Source: Paenibacillus montaniterrae (lineage in GTDB: Bacteria > Bacillota > Bacilli > Paenibacillales > Paenibacillaceae). Taken from it: 64,000 bases of DNA. Position numbers and translations under genes: made by a program. The notes beneath the pieces are model-generated. The model saw nothing but the letters and a program-made list of their open reading frames with translations. It was not told the origin of the DNA and did not search any database. The DNA lies in NCBI RefSeq assembly GCF_018403185.1, contig NZ_BOSE01000002.1:558001-622000 (forward strand), given 5' to 3'. Position 1 is the first letter of the stretch, and every line of letters begins with the position of its first letter. Of the stretch, positions 54,053 through 61,875 are shown piece after piece.

Positions 54053-54235
54053 CAATAGAGTTTAAAAAGCAGGGCTTTCAGGACCAAGAAGCTTGGACGC
54101 TAGTAGAAAATGAGGAGCGCAGCGTAGGCACTTGCTACGTGAGCACCGGAATTTTCGCTAGCGTTCAAGATTCGCCGCCGACTATGCTACAACGCATCAC
54201 GTCGTCATCAAAGTCGTGCTTTTTAAACTTCCACT
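54053..54235. repeat. Dispersed repeat, cluster B unit 4
   Basis: GAGTTTAAAAAGCAGGGCTT to GTGCTTTTTAAACTTCC; carries the second subtype (TTTTCGCTAGCGTTCAAG), inverse of cluster A unit 2. It ends at the stop codon of the following SDR gene. Confidence 0.85.
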
Positions 54236-54994
54236 TCAGTAGGCTGTCCAGCCTGCATCTGCAGTGATTGTCGTACCATTCACAAAGCTGGAATCTTCAG
54301 AAGCAAGGAAAAGAGCTACTTTTGCAATTTCTTCTGGTTCTCCCAATCGTGGATTAAGCCCCATGCCGGCCATTGCTTTCTCAGCACCAAATGGATTAGG
54401 AGCTGTCATCGAAGCAGAAATGTTCGTGTTTACTCCCCCAGGAGCAATTGCGTTACAACGAATTCCAAGCGATGCGTACTGATAACCAACATTTTTAGTA
54501 AGTCCGATTACTGCATGCTTGGAGGCGGTATACGCAGCACCTGAGCGTGAGCCGAACAAGCCGCCTGCTGATGCAATATTAACGATAACGCCTGATTGTT
54601 TAGGTACAAATATTGATAACGCTTTGCGTGTTGTTCGCATTGGACCTGTTGTATTGACCGCAAATACTTTTTCCCAAAGCTCATCGGTCAAATCTGCTGC
54701 CGGTACGAAATTATCCATAATGCCTGCATTGTTAATTAAAATGTCCACTGTTCCATAAGCGCTTACCGCTGACTCAAACAGCTGCTGAACATCCTCCTCT
54801 GAGGCTACGTTAGCTTGTACAGCGAGGGCTGTACCGCCTTGCTGCTCGATTGTTTCTACTACCTGGCTGGCTTGCTCCTGTCGCAGATCGGATACGATAA
54901 CTTTAGCTCCCTCGACCGCAAACAGCTCTGCAATAGCTTTTCCCATGCCGGAAGCAGCTCCTGTAACAATTGCTACTTTACCTGAAAGCTTCAT
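54236..54994 (-). CDS. Short-chain dehydrogenase/reductase, paralogue of 20620-21381
   Basis: 252 residues. TGAASGMGKAIAELF cofactor motif, NNAGIMDNF, YTASKHA active site and C-terminus TITADAGWTAY. Strong resemblance to the SDR at 20620-21381 across the whole length indicates a duplication or shared acquisition. ATG behind AGAGGGA. Upstream lie a 37-bp hairpin repeat and a 38-bp perfect palindrome. The 3' end abuts repeat cluster B. Confidence 0.9.
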   Translation of the reverse strand: MKLSGKVAIVTGAASGMGKAIAELFAVEGAKVIVSDLRQEQASQVVETIEQQGGTALAVQANVASEEDVQQLFESAVSAYGTVDILINNAGIMDNFVPAADLTDELWEKVFAVNTTGPMRTTRKALSIFVPKQSGVIVNIASAGGLFGSRSGAAYTASKHAVIGLTKNVGYQYASLGIRCNAIAPGGVNTNISASMTAPNPFGAEKAMAGMGLNPRLGEPEEIAKVALFLASEDSSFVNGTTITADAGWTAY

Positions 54995-55043
54995 AGTAAA
55001 TTCCCTCTTTCTTAATTTAAGTTGAAAAGCTTCGATAACATAC

Positions 55044-55080
55044 AGGATAACGGTTACATTTCAATTGAAGCAGTTATCCT
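55044..55080. repeat. 37-bp hairpin repeat, copy 1
   Basis: AGGATAAC...GTTATCCT arms with TTCAATTGAA in the centre. Same length and 31 of 37 bases as the copy at 58665-58701; the differences at positions 5 and 33 are compensatory (T-A versus A-T). Confidence 0.8.
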
Positions 55081-55091
55081 CAGAATGTGCT

Positions 55092-55129
55092 GCTAGCATA
55101 AAACATACATATGTATGTTTTATGCTAGC
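55092..55129. promoter_or_regulatory. 38-bp perfect palindrome upstream of SDR gene
   Basis: Arms GCTAGCATAAAACATACAT (55092-55110) and the exact reverse complement (55111-55129) with no spacer. A TTGACA hexamer lies about 20 bases upstream on the minus strand, so the palindrome covers the -10/start region of a likely SDR promoter. The ACATACATATGTATGT core resembles operators of TetR-type repressors. No T-run follows, so it is not a usual terminator. Confidence 0.65.
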
Positions 55130-55165
55130 TTATCCTTATTTTCAATTCATGTCAAGAGATTGCCC

Positions 55166-56506
55166 TTAGTCCTGATTTATATTTCTTTCTATGTTGTTGT
55201 TTAAAAGAGGCAATTGTATATAAACCGAATATATATTTTGATTGTCTGTAACAGAAATCTGTCCATTATGATCTTCAATAATTCTTTTGCATGTTTTCAT
55301 ACCAATTCCCGTGCTATTTCTGCTTTGCATTTCCGTGTTTATATGGTTTTCAATTTGTATAAACAGCGACTCCTTATTTACTTGGTAACGAATGATAACA
55401 GGTTTGGCTGGATTCGCATATTTGATAATATTAGAAAATAAATTGTCAAATACTCTGCGAATTGATATTAAGTGAATCTTGATCTCAAAGGGAGTGCTGC
55501 ATGAAACTAACTCAAAATGAAAACCGTTATGTTGCAAAATTAACAATTGTTCATCAATCAGTTGCTCGATCAATTGATTCCCGTCAAAGTGTTCAAGTTC
55601 TAATTCCTCATCATCAAAATTGAACACAGAAAAATATTCAAACAGTTTATCAGACAGTTGTTTGATCTGATAGGCTTTTTCTCTACTGTTATGGATATAT
55701 TTGGTTAACTCATCAGCGGTATGGTACTTCTTAAACTCTATAATGTCTAAATAGCCAATCAACGCTGTCAATGGAGTTCTAAGATCATGAGATATCGCAG
55801 TTAACAGTTCACTATTTGCAGCTCGCGCTTTTTCTTCATTTTTGAGCCTCTCCTTAAATGCTTTCCTCATTTCATCAAGACTTTGAGCCAATGAAGAAAG
55901 CTCATCTTTCCCTTTGCCTTTTACTGTTATCGGATAATCAAGGTTTCCTCCCTCTAAAATTTTTATTTCGCTTTCAATCATTTCGATATACGATGTTTTT
56001 TTGTTAATGAATAAAAGCATGATAAATATAAAAAACAACAATGAGATGGCCACACATACAATGAGTACTGTATTGTAATACTTGTATTCATAAAAATACT
56101 CCATGTAGACTTGAGCGCTAGTATTGGAAAACTCAATAGTGACAAAGTCACCTCTCTTTAGAATGATACTTAATAAAGATTTATCGTGGTCCGTAATAGA
56201 GGTGTAGCCATCTGTTGCGTAGACCAACTGATTGTCTTTATAAATGTATAGATTAATATACCTCTCCTCACGAACCCAGTTTTTGATCGCTTGTTGATCA
56301 TCTAATGAAATGTTTTTATCCGCGACGTATTTTTTGAAATCCATAATTCCCGTCGTCTCTTGATTGTTAACTATAAATGCTCGGTTTAAATAGTCTTCAC
56401 TTGCTGTTTGTAGCAGCCAAAACAAGACTACTGAGAGCATAAATGAAAGTAATAAATATAAGGTCATCTGCAATTTCAGCTTTCCCCAAGTAAATCTCTT
56501 ATTCAA
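55166..56506 (-). CDS. Sensor histidine kinase (HisKA type)
   Basis: 446 residues. Two helices (near 13-32 and 140-165) around a sensor of about 105 residues, HAMP, H-box AISHDLRTPLTALIGYLD, then N-box FDNLFSNIIKYA and a G-box NSTGIGMKTCKRI. Resembles VanS/PhoR-like Firmicute kinases. Overlaps the response-regulator gene by 8 bases. Confidence 0.93.
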   Translation of the reverse strand: MNKRFTWGKLKLQMTLYLLLSFMLSVVLFWLLQTASEDYLNRAFIVNNQETTGIMDFKKYVADKNISLDDQQAIKNWVREERYINLYIYKDNQLVYATDGYTSITDHDKSLLSIILKRGDFVTIEFSNTSAQVYMEYFYEYKYYNTVLIVCVAISLLFFIFIMLLFINKKTSYIEMIESEIKILEGGNLDYPITVKGKGKDELSSLAQSLDEMRKAFKERLKNEEKARAANSELLTAISHDLRTPLTALIGYLDIIEFKKYHTADELTKYIHNSREKAYQIKQLSDKLFEYFSVFNFDDEELELEHFDGNQLIEQLIDEQLLILQHNGFHFELVSCSTPFEIKIHLISIRRVFDNLFSNIIKYANPAKPVIIRYQVNKESLFIQIENHINTEMQSRNSTGIGMKTCKRIIEDHNGQISVTDNQNIYSVYIQLPLLNNNIERNINQD

Positions 56507-57197
56507 TTCGATACCCCTTTCCCCAAACCGTCTTAATATATTTCGGGGTCTGTGGATTCTTTTCTAACTTCATTCGAAGATTTCGAATGTGTACCATGAC
56601 GGTATTATTGCAACTGTAAGAGTAAGGTTCCCCCCAAACACTCTCATAAATGTTTTCAGCGGAAAATATCTTCTTTCGGTGTGTCGCCATTAACAGCAGT
56701 ATCTTTAGTTCAATTTCTGTTAGTGCAATTTCTTTTCCATTAAGCAACACCTCATTGTTGTGCAGGTTAATGCTTAACTCATGAATATAAATGATCTTGG
56801 AAGAAATGGCTTCCTCTTTTCCTTTATAGACATAGTATCTTCTTAACAATGCTTTTACTCTTGAAACCAGTTCAGTATATGAAAAGGGCTTGGACAAGTA
56901 GTCATCACTACCTGCTGAAAACGCCATGTATTTATCAGAGTCTTGTGTTTTCGCTGTAAGAAACAGAATAGGAGCGCTTGTTTTTTCGCGAATTTCCATA
57001 CATGCCTTAAATCCTGATTTTCCAGGCATCATAATGTCCAGAATAATTAAATCAATGTTTTCATTTACCTTATGCACAGCATCGTCGCCATCTACTGCTT
57101 CAAACACGTTATATTGTTCACTCTCCAGTAACACACGGACAATTTCTCTAATTTCTTCGTTATCATCAGCAATTAGTATATTTCTTGCATTGTCCAT
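56499..57197 (-). CDS. OmpR/PhoB family response regulator
   Basis: 232 residues from the ATG at 57197 (MDNARNILIADDNEE), chosen for GGAGAG 9 bases upstream. Receiver with Asp54 in LIILDIMMPG, Lys in DYLSKPFSYTELVSRV, and a winged-helix DNA-binding domain ending VHIRNLRMKLEKNPQTPKYI then KTVWGKGYRIE. Divergent from the TVP38 and pssA-like genes; tandem TTAAGAATT repeats lie between them, so it likely regulates both operons. Confidence 0.92.
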   Translation of the reverse strand: MDNARNILIADDNEEIREIVRVLLESEQYNVFEAVDGDDAVHKVNENIDLIILDIMMPGKSGFKACMEIREKTSAPILFLTAKTQDSDKYMAFSAGSDDYLSKPFSYTELVSRVKALLRRYYVYKGKEEAISSKIIYIHELSINLHNNEVLLNGKEIALTEIELKILLLMATHRKKIFSAENIYESVWGEPYSYSCNNTVMVHIRNLRMKLEKNPQTPKYIKTVWGKGYRIE

Positions 57198-57277
57198 TTT
57201 CGATCTCTCCATTCGTTAATATTCGTCATGCCCAGTATATAATGCTCATCCAATATAAACTACAGCTTTCAAACGAC

Positions 57278-57297
57278 TTAAGAATTCTTAAGAATTT
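57278..57297. promoter_or_regulatory. Tandem response-regulator box
   Basis: TTAAGAATTC directly followed by TTAAGAATTT: two 10-bp direct repeats, one helical turn apart, the spacing used by OmpR-family dimers. A third TTAAGATATG lies at 57311. They lie between the regulator gene and the TVP38 gene. Confidence 0.6.
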
Positions 57298-57365
57298 ATA
57301 TATCCGGATCTTAAGATATGCCCCTTAAACTTTAGTGATTAAAAGACATAGAAAAGGTGACTGTT

Positions 57366-58061
57366 ATGAGCTCTTTTATAAAAATACTCACACATAAAAT
57401 AACTCTCGCAATGCTCTGCTTATTAATTATTGTTCCATTTATTTACTATTCCCCTGAAATTCTAAGGTTGACGATGTCAGTCGAAACATTTAGAAACTAT
57501 ATCCTTTCATTAGGCAGTTTAGGACCAATCATATTCATCCTTTTTCAAATACTTCAAATCATCATTGCTCCCATACCGGGCGAAGTTATACAACTTGCCG
57601 GAGGATACATTTATGGTATATGGTTTGGCACAATTTACACTGTAGTAGGATTATTGATTGGAGCAGTAATCATTTTCTATTTCACACGATTTATTGGCGG
57701 GTCATTTATCGAGAAGCTGGTGAGCAAGAATAAGCATAAATGGATCGCACATTTGATGGACAACAAAAAAATCTCGATCTTTTTATTCATTATTTTTATT
57801 ATTCCCGGAACGCCAAAAGATATATTTATTTATGTTGCGGGATTAACAAAAATAAAGCCAGCAACTTTTTTCACTATATTACTTGTGGCTAGATTTCCGT
57901 GGATTTTAGCATCAGTGAGTATCGGCTCAAACCTTTATGAGCAAAATTATTTACCCACCATCATTATATCTGCGGTGTCGCTCCTTGCTTTTGTTCTAGG
58001 ATTGATTTACAAAGATAAACTTATATATTTGTTGTCTGCTTACAGAAAAAACAATTCTTAA
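57366..58061 (+). CDS. TVP38/TMEM64 (VTT domain) membrane protein
   Basis: 231 residues, about six helices. VTT-domain signatures IIAPIPGEVIQLAGGYIYG (membrane re-entrant region) and FIIPGTPKDIFIYVAGLTKI are present. DedA/VTT proteins act in lipid translocation or proton-coupled membrane transport. ATG at 57366 with AAAAGGTGA; the GTG three codons earlier overlaps that site. Followed 28 bases later by a pssA-like gene, consistent with a role in membrane-lipid metabolism. Confidence 0.9.
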   Translation: MSSFIKILTHKITLAMLCLLIIVPFIYYSPEILRLTMSVETFRNYILSLGSLGPIIFILFQILQIIIAPIPGEVIQLAGGYIYGIWFGTIYTVVGLLIGAVIIFYFTRFIGGSFIEKLVSKNKHKWIAHLMDNKKISIFLFIIFIIPGTPKDIFIYVAGLTKIKPATFFTILLVARFPWILASVSIGSNLYEQNYLPTIIISAVSLLAFVLGLIYKDKLIYLLSAYRKNNS

Positions 58062-58089
58062 TAACAACTACATCGGATAAGGTGAACAA

Positions 58090-58611
58090 ATGATTAAAAA
58101 CTATATCCCCAATCTTCTGACATTTGCAAACTTGTCATTCGGAGTTCTTTCTATACTTGAAACGATCAATCATAACTTTGCTTTAAGTGCAATTTATATT
58201 CTGCTTGCCGCACTTATAGATCGATATGACGGTAAAATCGCCCGATATTTAGGAGTTAATGCAGAAATAGGCACTCAATTGGATTCATTGGCTGACTTGG
58301 TTTCGTTTGGCGTGGCATCAGCTTTATTGCTGTATTACAAGTTCAGCTTCCATGAACTCTATTTCGCGAATTTGGTAGGACTCTGGCTGCTGTTGTTGTA
58401 CATTATAAGCGGATGTTATCGTTTAGCGCGCTATAATACTATGAAAAGTGAAGGAGCATTTTGTGGAGTACCTATAACTTTAGCTGGTTCATTTCTTTCA
58501 ATGTACGCATTAGCTTTTCCAAGCAATCGAATATCGGCTCTGTTGGCGCTCGCTTTACTGCTGATCTTGTCCTTACTAATGATTTCAACCATTCGCATTA
58601 GAAAAATGTAG
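58090..58611 (+). CDS. pssA: CDP-diacylglycerol-serine O-phosphatidyltransferase family
   Basis: 173 residues, about six helices. CDP-alcohol phosphatidyltransferase motif is present with the order D-x3-D-G-x2-A-R-x8-G-x3-D-x3-D: DRYDGKIARYLG then GTQLDSLADLVSFG. The IPNLLTFANLSFGVLSI start is typical of PssA, the enzyme forming phosphatidylserine. The first Asp spacing is D-R-Y-D-G (one residue more than the usual DxxDG is not present; it fits DxxDG). Serine as acceptor is by family resemblance. Operon with TVP38 and under the divergent OmpR-type regulator. Confidence 0.85.
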   Translation: MIKNYIPNLLTFANLSFGVLSILETINHNFALSAIYILLAALIDRYDGKIARYLGVNAEIGTQLDSLADLVSFGVASALLLYYKFSFHELYFANLVGLWLLLLYIISGCYRLARYNTMKSEGAFCGVPITLAGSFLSMYALAFPSNRISALLALALLLILSLLMISTIRIRKM

Positions 58612-58621
58612 TCCACATAAA

Positions 58622-58653
58622 AAAGCCATTTCCGCAAAATGGGAAACGGCTTT
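58622..58653 (+). terminator. Hairpin after the pssA-like gene
   Basis: AAAGCCATTTCC / GGGAAACGGCTTT imperfect stem beginning 11 bases after the stop codon. The T-run is short (TTTA). Confidence 0.6.
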
Positions 58654-58664
58654 AGGGAATACAC

Positions 58665-58701
58665 AGGAAAACGGCTGCATTTCAAGTGAAGCCGTTTTCC
58701 T
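58665..58701. repeat. 37-bp hairpin repeat, copy 2
   Basis: AGGAAAACGGCT...AGCCGTTTTCCT, perfect 12-bp arms with GCATTTCAAGTGA in the loop. Related to copy 1 at 55044-55080. May act as a second terminator for the pssA operon. The stretch 58702-58942 beyond it has no gene I can recognise. Confidence 0.8.
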
Positions 58702-58942
58702 CATATCAAGCTGTACGCCAATCGGAAGTAGACGAGCAAATCCGTACCATCAATACGGATTGATACGACCAAAGCGGATCTGCCCAGGCCGCGGAGCTCC
58801 CATCTCGATCCGATCTCCCCAACCGCCCCAGACCGGACTTCTGCTCCATCACGCAGAAGTTCGGCGAAATCGAACGCACATTGGACAAGTTCATGCTCCA
58901 AGCCCGATCCTTAAGCGGATTTTCGTCTTCTCCCGGGAATAT

Positions 58943-59577
58943 TCACCCGGCAGCTATTCCCTGCTCTTCAAATTGATAAAGCTGGTGCGTCCTTCCATCA
59001 GTTGGTCCATCGCCTTCTGGATGAGTATTTCCGTTCTTGTGTCTACTGAGCTTGTTGCCTCGTCGAGAATGAGCACTTTAGGATCAGCCAAAATTGCCCG
59101 TGCAATCGTAAGCAGCTGTTTTTGGCCTTGCGAAATATTGCTCGTCTCTTCATTAAGCTCCATTTCCTGCTCTTCATTCTCGCTCAAAAACTCAAAAACT
59201 CGCTCCGAGGCTGCGGCCATTCGCTGCAATTGGCTAGACAAGCCGGCGAGCTGCATAATTGGTTGCGTAAAATTTCGAACATATTGAAGAAATGCTTGAA
59301 TGCCGCCGATCGTGACCTTGCCGTTGACCGCTAAAGCCGCCCCAACAATACAGACTGCGACATAGCTTAAATTACCAACAAACATCATGAGCGGCATCAT
59401 TAACCCCGAATAAAATTCTGCTTTTCGAGCGCTTTTTGCCAAATGTTCATTTTCCTTATCGAATGCAGCCAGCGCTTTCCGTTCGCCATTAAATACTTTC
59501 ATAACCATATGGCCGGTAAAGGTTTACTCTACATGGCCATTGACACTGCCGAGATAAGTCTGCTGATTTCTGAAGCA
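58943..59577 (-). pseudogene. Multiply deleted ABC multidrug exporter
   Basis: Fragments of a YknU/YfiC-type half-transporter in the correct order. FRNQQTYLGSVNGHVE then a TAA stop where Glu is expected, TFTGHMVMKVFNGER and the last two helices. Then EFLSENEEQEMEL joins directly to NEETSNISQGQKQLL, so Walker A and Q-loop are gone. Walker B VLILDEATSSVD is intact. At EGRTSFI the frame jumps to QFEEQGIAAG plus stop, the normal end of such proteins, so the switch-histidine segment is lost. The N-terminal half is absent. Non-functional. Confidence 0.85.
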
Positions 59578-59597
59578 CATACAGCAAGAAATGCGTT

Positions 59598-59644
59598 CAA
59601 CAAAAATTGGCCACGGCAGCATTCGCCGTGGCCAATTTTTGTTG
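59598..59644 (-). terminator. Terminator of the TetR gene
   Basis: CAACAAAAATTGGCCACGGC paired perfectly with its inverse across a 7-nt loop, giving a 20-bp stem with T-rich 3' arm on either strand. It lies 4 bases after the TetR stop codon. Confidence 0.9.
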
Positions 59645-59648
59645 AATA

Positions 59649-60269
59649 TTAAAAACCATTTCGCAAGCAATTAAAGGTTAGCTCCAAATACTGGTCGAAC
59701 GTCATGGCTTCATCAGTTTCGTCCGTCACTTGTCCTGGAAATCGTACATTAAGACTACCGTCGAGCAATGGCAGCATTGCACCATAGACCGCGCCAACAA
59801 GCAGATGTGTGTACTGCTCGGGATATCGCCCTTGAACGATGTTAACCAATATTTCCTTACCCTCTGCTTGAAACTGATGGATTATGCTAAGCAGAAATGG
59901 CTCAAGAGTCGGATACCGTTTCGAAATGGATACAAGCACGCGCATTTTCCTAAAAAGCTCTTCTGTTAGCTGCATCCTCATCAACCGATACAAAATTTCG
60001 AGCGGAGTTATGCTTTCATCCATATTCGCAAGGAGATTTTCGAATTCATCATTGTTACTGTACGAAATTGCTGCTGCTGCCACCGCTTCCTCCTTACAGG
60101 AGAAGTAATTCGCGAATGTTCTTCGAGAAAAGCCGGCACGATGAACAACATCCTCGATGACAACCCCATCCAATCCCCGTTCAAGAGCAAGCTCAAACGC
60201 AGCATTGGCCAGAGCTTGTCTAGTCGCTTCCTTTTTCATATCTCGTAAACTTTGCTTCTCCATACTCAA
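59649..60269 (-). CDS. TetR family transcriptional regulator
   Basis: 206 residues. Helix-turn-helix VVIEDVVHRAGFSRRTFANYFSCKEEA, then a helical effector domain. Divergent from the cytochrome P450 gene with 185 bases between them. A 20-bp inverted repeat at 60310-60329 is the likely operator, 40 bases upstream of this gene, so it is expected to regulate itself and the P450. It could formerly also have governed the ruined ABC exporter downstream. Confidence 0.9.
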   Translation of the reverse strand: MSMEKQSLRDMKKEATRQALANAAFELALERGLDGVVIEDVVHRAGFSRRTFANYFSCKEEAVAAAAISYSNNDEFENLLANMDESITPLEILYRLMRMQLTEELFRKMRVLVSISKRYPTLEPFLLSIIHQFQAEGKEILVNIVQGRYPEQYTHLLVGAVYGAMLPLLDGSLNVRFPGQVTDETDEAMTFDQYLELTFNCLRNGF

Positions 60270-60309
60270 ACACCACTTTAATATCGGGATATGTACTCAC
60301 GAAATTCAT

Positions 60310-60329
60310 ACTAACAAATTAGTGTTAGT
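60310..60329. promoter_or_regulatory. Operator for the divergent TetR/P450 genes
   Basis: ACTAACA and TGTTAGT (7-bp perfect inverted arms) separated by AATTAG. Size and position fit a TetR-family operator in the divergent promoter region. Confidence 0.65.
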
Positions 60330-60454
60330 TAGTCCAATGAGAAATACAATGCGAATTAACATTTCCCATTGAGCAAAATTGCCCAATGAGCACAAATTGT
60401 GTTAACATGTTATTGTAAGGAATTAACTAATCTTTATTTGGGAGGACTGGAGAT

Positions 60455-61681
60455 ATGTACAAAGAGATCATTTCTTTGGCGGACATTCCGCAGTTTCAAA
60501 CAAGAGCCGAAGAGTTTTTCCCGCTGGAATGGTATCGCAAGATGCTTAATGAGAGCCCCGTCTATTATCATGAGGGAACAAATACGTGGAACGTATTTAA
60601 GTATGATGATGTGAATGAAGTAATTAGCAATTACGAAATTTTTTCGAGCGAGGGTTCAAGAACTGCCATTGATGTTGGTACAAGTACACAGGAAGGCGCG
60701 CCTCCCGACAAAATTGCAATTGCTTTAATTGATCCTCCGAGACATAGAAAATATCGCGCCTTACTGTCAACAGCATTTACTCCACGCAGTTTAAAAAGCT
60801 GGGAACCGAAAATTGAACAGATCGTTAACAGACTGGTAGACGAGATGGAGCCAGGGGAAGTTGATATTGTGAATGCGCTGGCAGGACCTTTGCCAACAAT
60901 CGTCATGGCCGATTTATTCGGTGTTCCCTCGCAAGACCATCATTTATTTAAGGAATGGGTCGATGTATTATTTCAGCCAAATAACGGCGGGGACCGGCAA
61001 GCATTGGAACAAAAGAAACTGGCGGCTGCTCAAGCGTATTACCAGCATATTTACCCCATTGTATTAGAAAAACGCTCTAATCCCACAGATGACATTATGT
61101 CTGATTTATTAAAAGCAGAAGTCGATGGTGAGGCTTTCACCGATGACGAAGTCGTCAGAACAACTATGCTTTTCCTGGGAGCCGGAATTGAAACAACAAG
61201 TCATATGCTCTCCAGCATCTTTTATTCATTCCTCTATGATGATCCAGCCTTATACCAGCAACTACAAAATCAACCTGCATGGATTCCGAATACTGTGGAA
61301 GAGATGCTTCGTTACCGTTTCCATATTAGTAAGCGAGAGCGCACAGTGAAGCAGGATAACAATATACTTGGTGTGAATCTGAAAAAAGGAGATGTAGTGG
61401 TCGCGTGGATGAGCGCTGCCAATATGGATGATAGCGTGTTTGAGGATCCATTTACCTTGAATATCCATCGTGAAAACAGCAAAAAGCATCTTACTTTCGG
61501 AAAAGGACCGCATTTTTGCCTTGGTGCTCCTTTAGCCAGATTAGAGCTGAACATTGCATTGAATACTTTTACGCAGAAGGTTTCAAGAATTGAACCAATA
61601 CCATTCAACTTGGAGTCTAGCTTGGCACAGTCTGCTGCAGGTCAGTCGCTTGTTCAATTGCCAATGAAAATTTATAAGTAA
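60455..61681 (+). CDS. Cytochrome P450 (CYP107/109-like)
   Basis: 408 residues, soluble class-I-type bacterial P450. I-helix FLGAGIETTSHMLSS (AGxETT), ExxR in VEEMLRYRF, and heme-binding FGKGPHFCLGAPLARLE with Cys355. The N-terminus resembles Bacillus YjiB (CYP109). ATG behind GGAGG. No ferredoxin or reductase is encoded nearby, so general redox partners would be used. Substrate unknown; the divergent TetR suggests induction by a xenobiotic or fatty-acid-like compound. Confidence 0.92.
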   Translation: MYKEIISLADIPQFQTRAEEFFPLEWYRKMLNESPVYYHEGTNTWNVFKYDDVNEVISNYEIFSSEGSRTAIDVGTSTQEGAPPDKIAIALIDPPRHRKYRALLSTAFTPRSLKSWEPKIEQIVNRLVDEMEPGEVDIVNALAGPLPTIVMADLFGVPSQDHHLFKEWVDVLFQPNNGGDRQALEQKKLAAAQAYYQHIYPIVLEKRSNPTDDIMSDLLKAEVDGEAFTDDEVVRTTMLFLGAGIETTSHMLSSIFYSFLYDDPALYQQLQNQPAWIPNTVEEMLRYRFHISKRERTVKQDNNILGVNLKKGDVVVAWMSAANMDDSVFEDPFTLNIHRENSKKHLTFGKGPHFCLGAPLARLELNIALNTFTQKVSRIEPIPFNLESSLAQSAAGQSLVQLPMKIYK

Positions 61682-61727
61682 TTTTTGTAATGGTGGTCAT
61701 AGTTAATTTCTTGGTCATGAAGTTGTT

Positions 61728-61759
61728 CTCACTTAGCAGCACTCGCGCTGCTAAGTGAG
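61728..61759. terminator. Hairpin between P450 and exonuclease genes
   Basis: CTCACTTAGCAGC / GCTGCTAAGTGAG, perfect 13-bp stem with 6-nt loop between convergent genes. No T-run on either side, so its role as terminator is uncertain. Confidence 0.55.
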
Positions 61760-61875
61760 ATGGTGCGCAATCCCATCAGTCCTGCATACGGTAAAAAATG
61801 AACAAGCTGCTACGAGAACCTTTGTTACTTTTGCGCATATTAATGAACCTAATCAACCTAACGGGAAACGTTCAG

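Noticed and set aside
53611..54267. Open frames inside repeat cluster B that translate to repeated peptides such as ERSVGTCYVSTGAF
   Set aside because: They follow repeat units, have no ribosome sites, and equivalent frames are broken in unit 1 and in cluster A. The conserved feature is DNA symmetry, not protein.
58702..58942. Possible gene fragments between the hairpin repeat and the ABC pseudogene
   Set aside because: Short frames such as SITQKFGEIERTLDKF are interrupted and match no family I can name.
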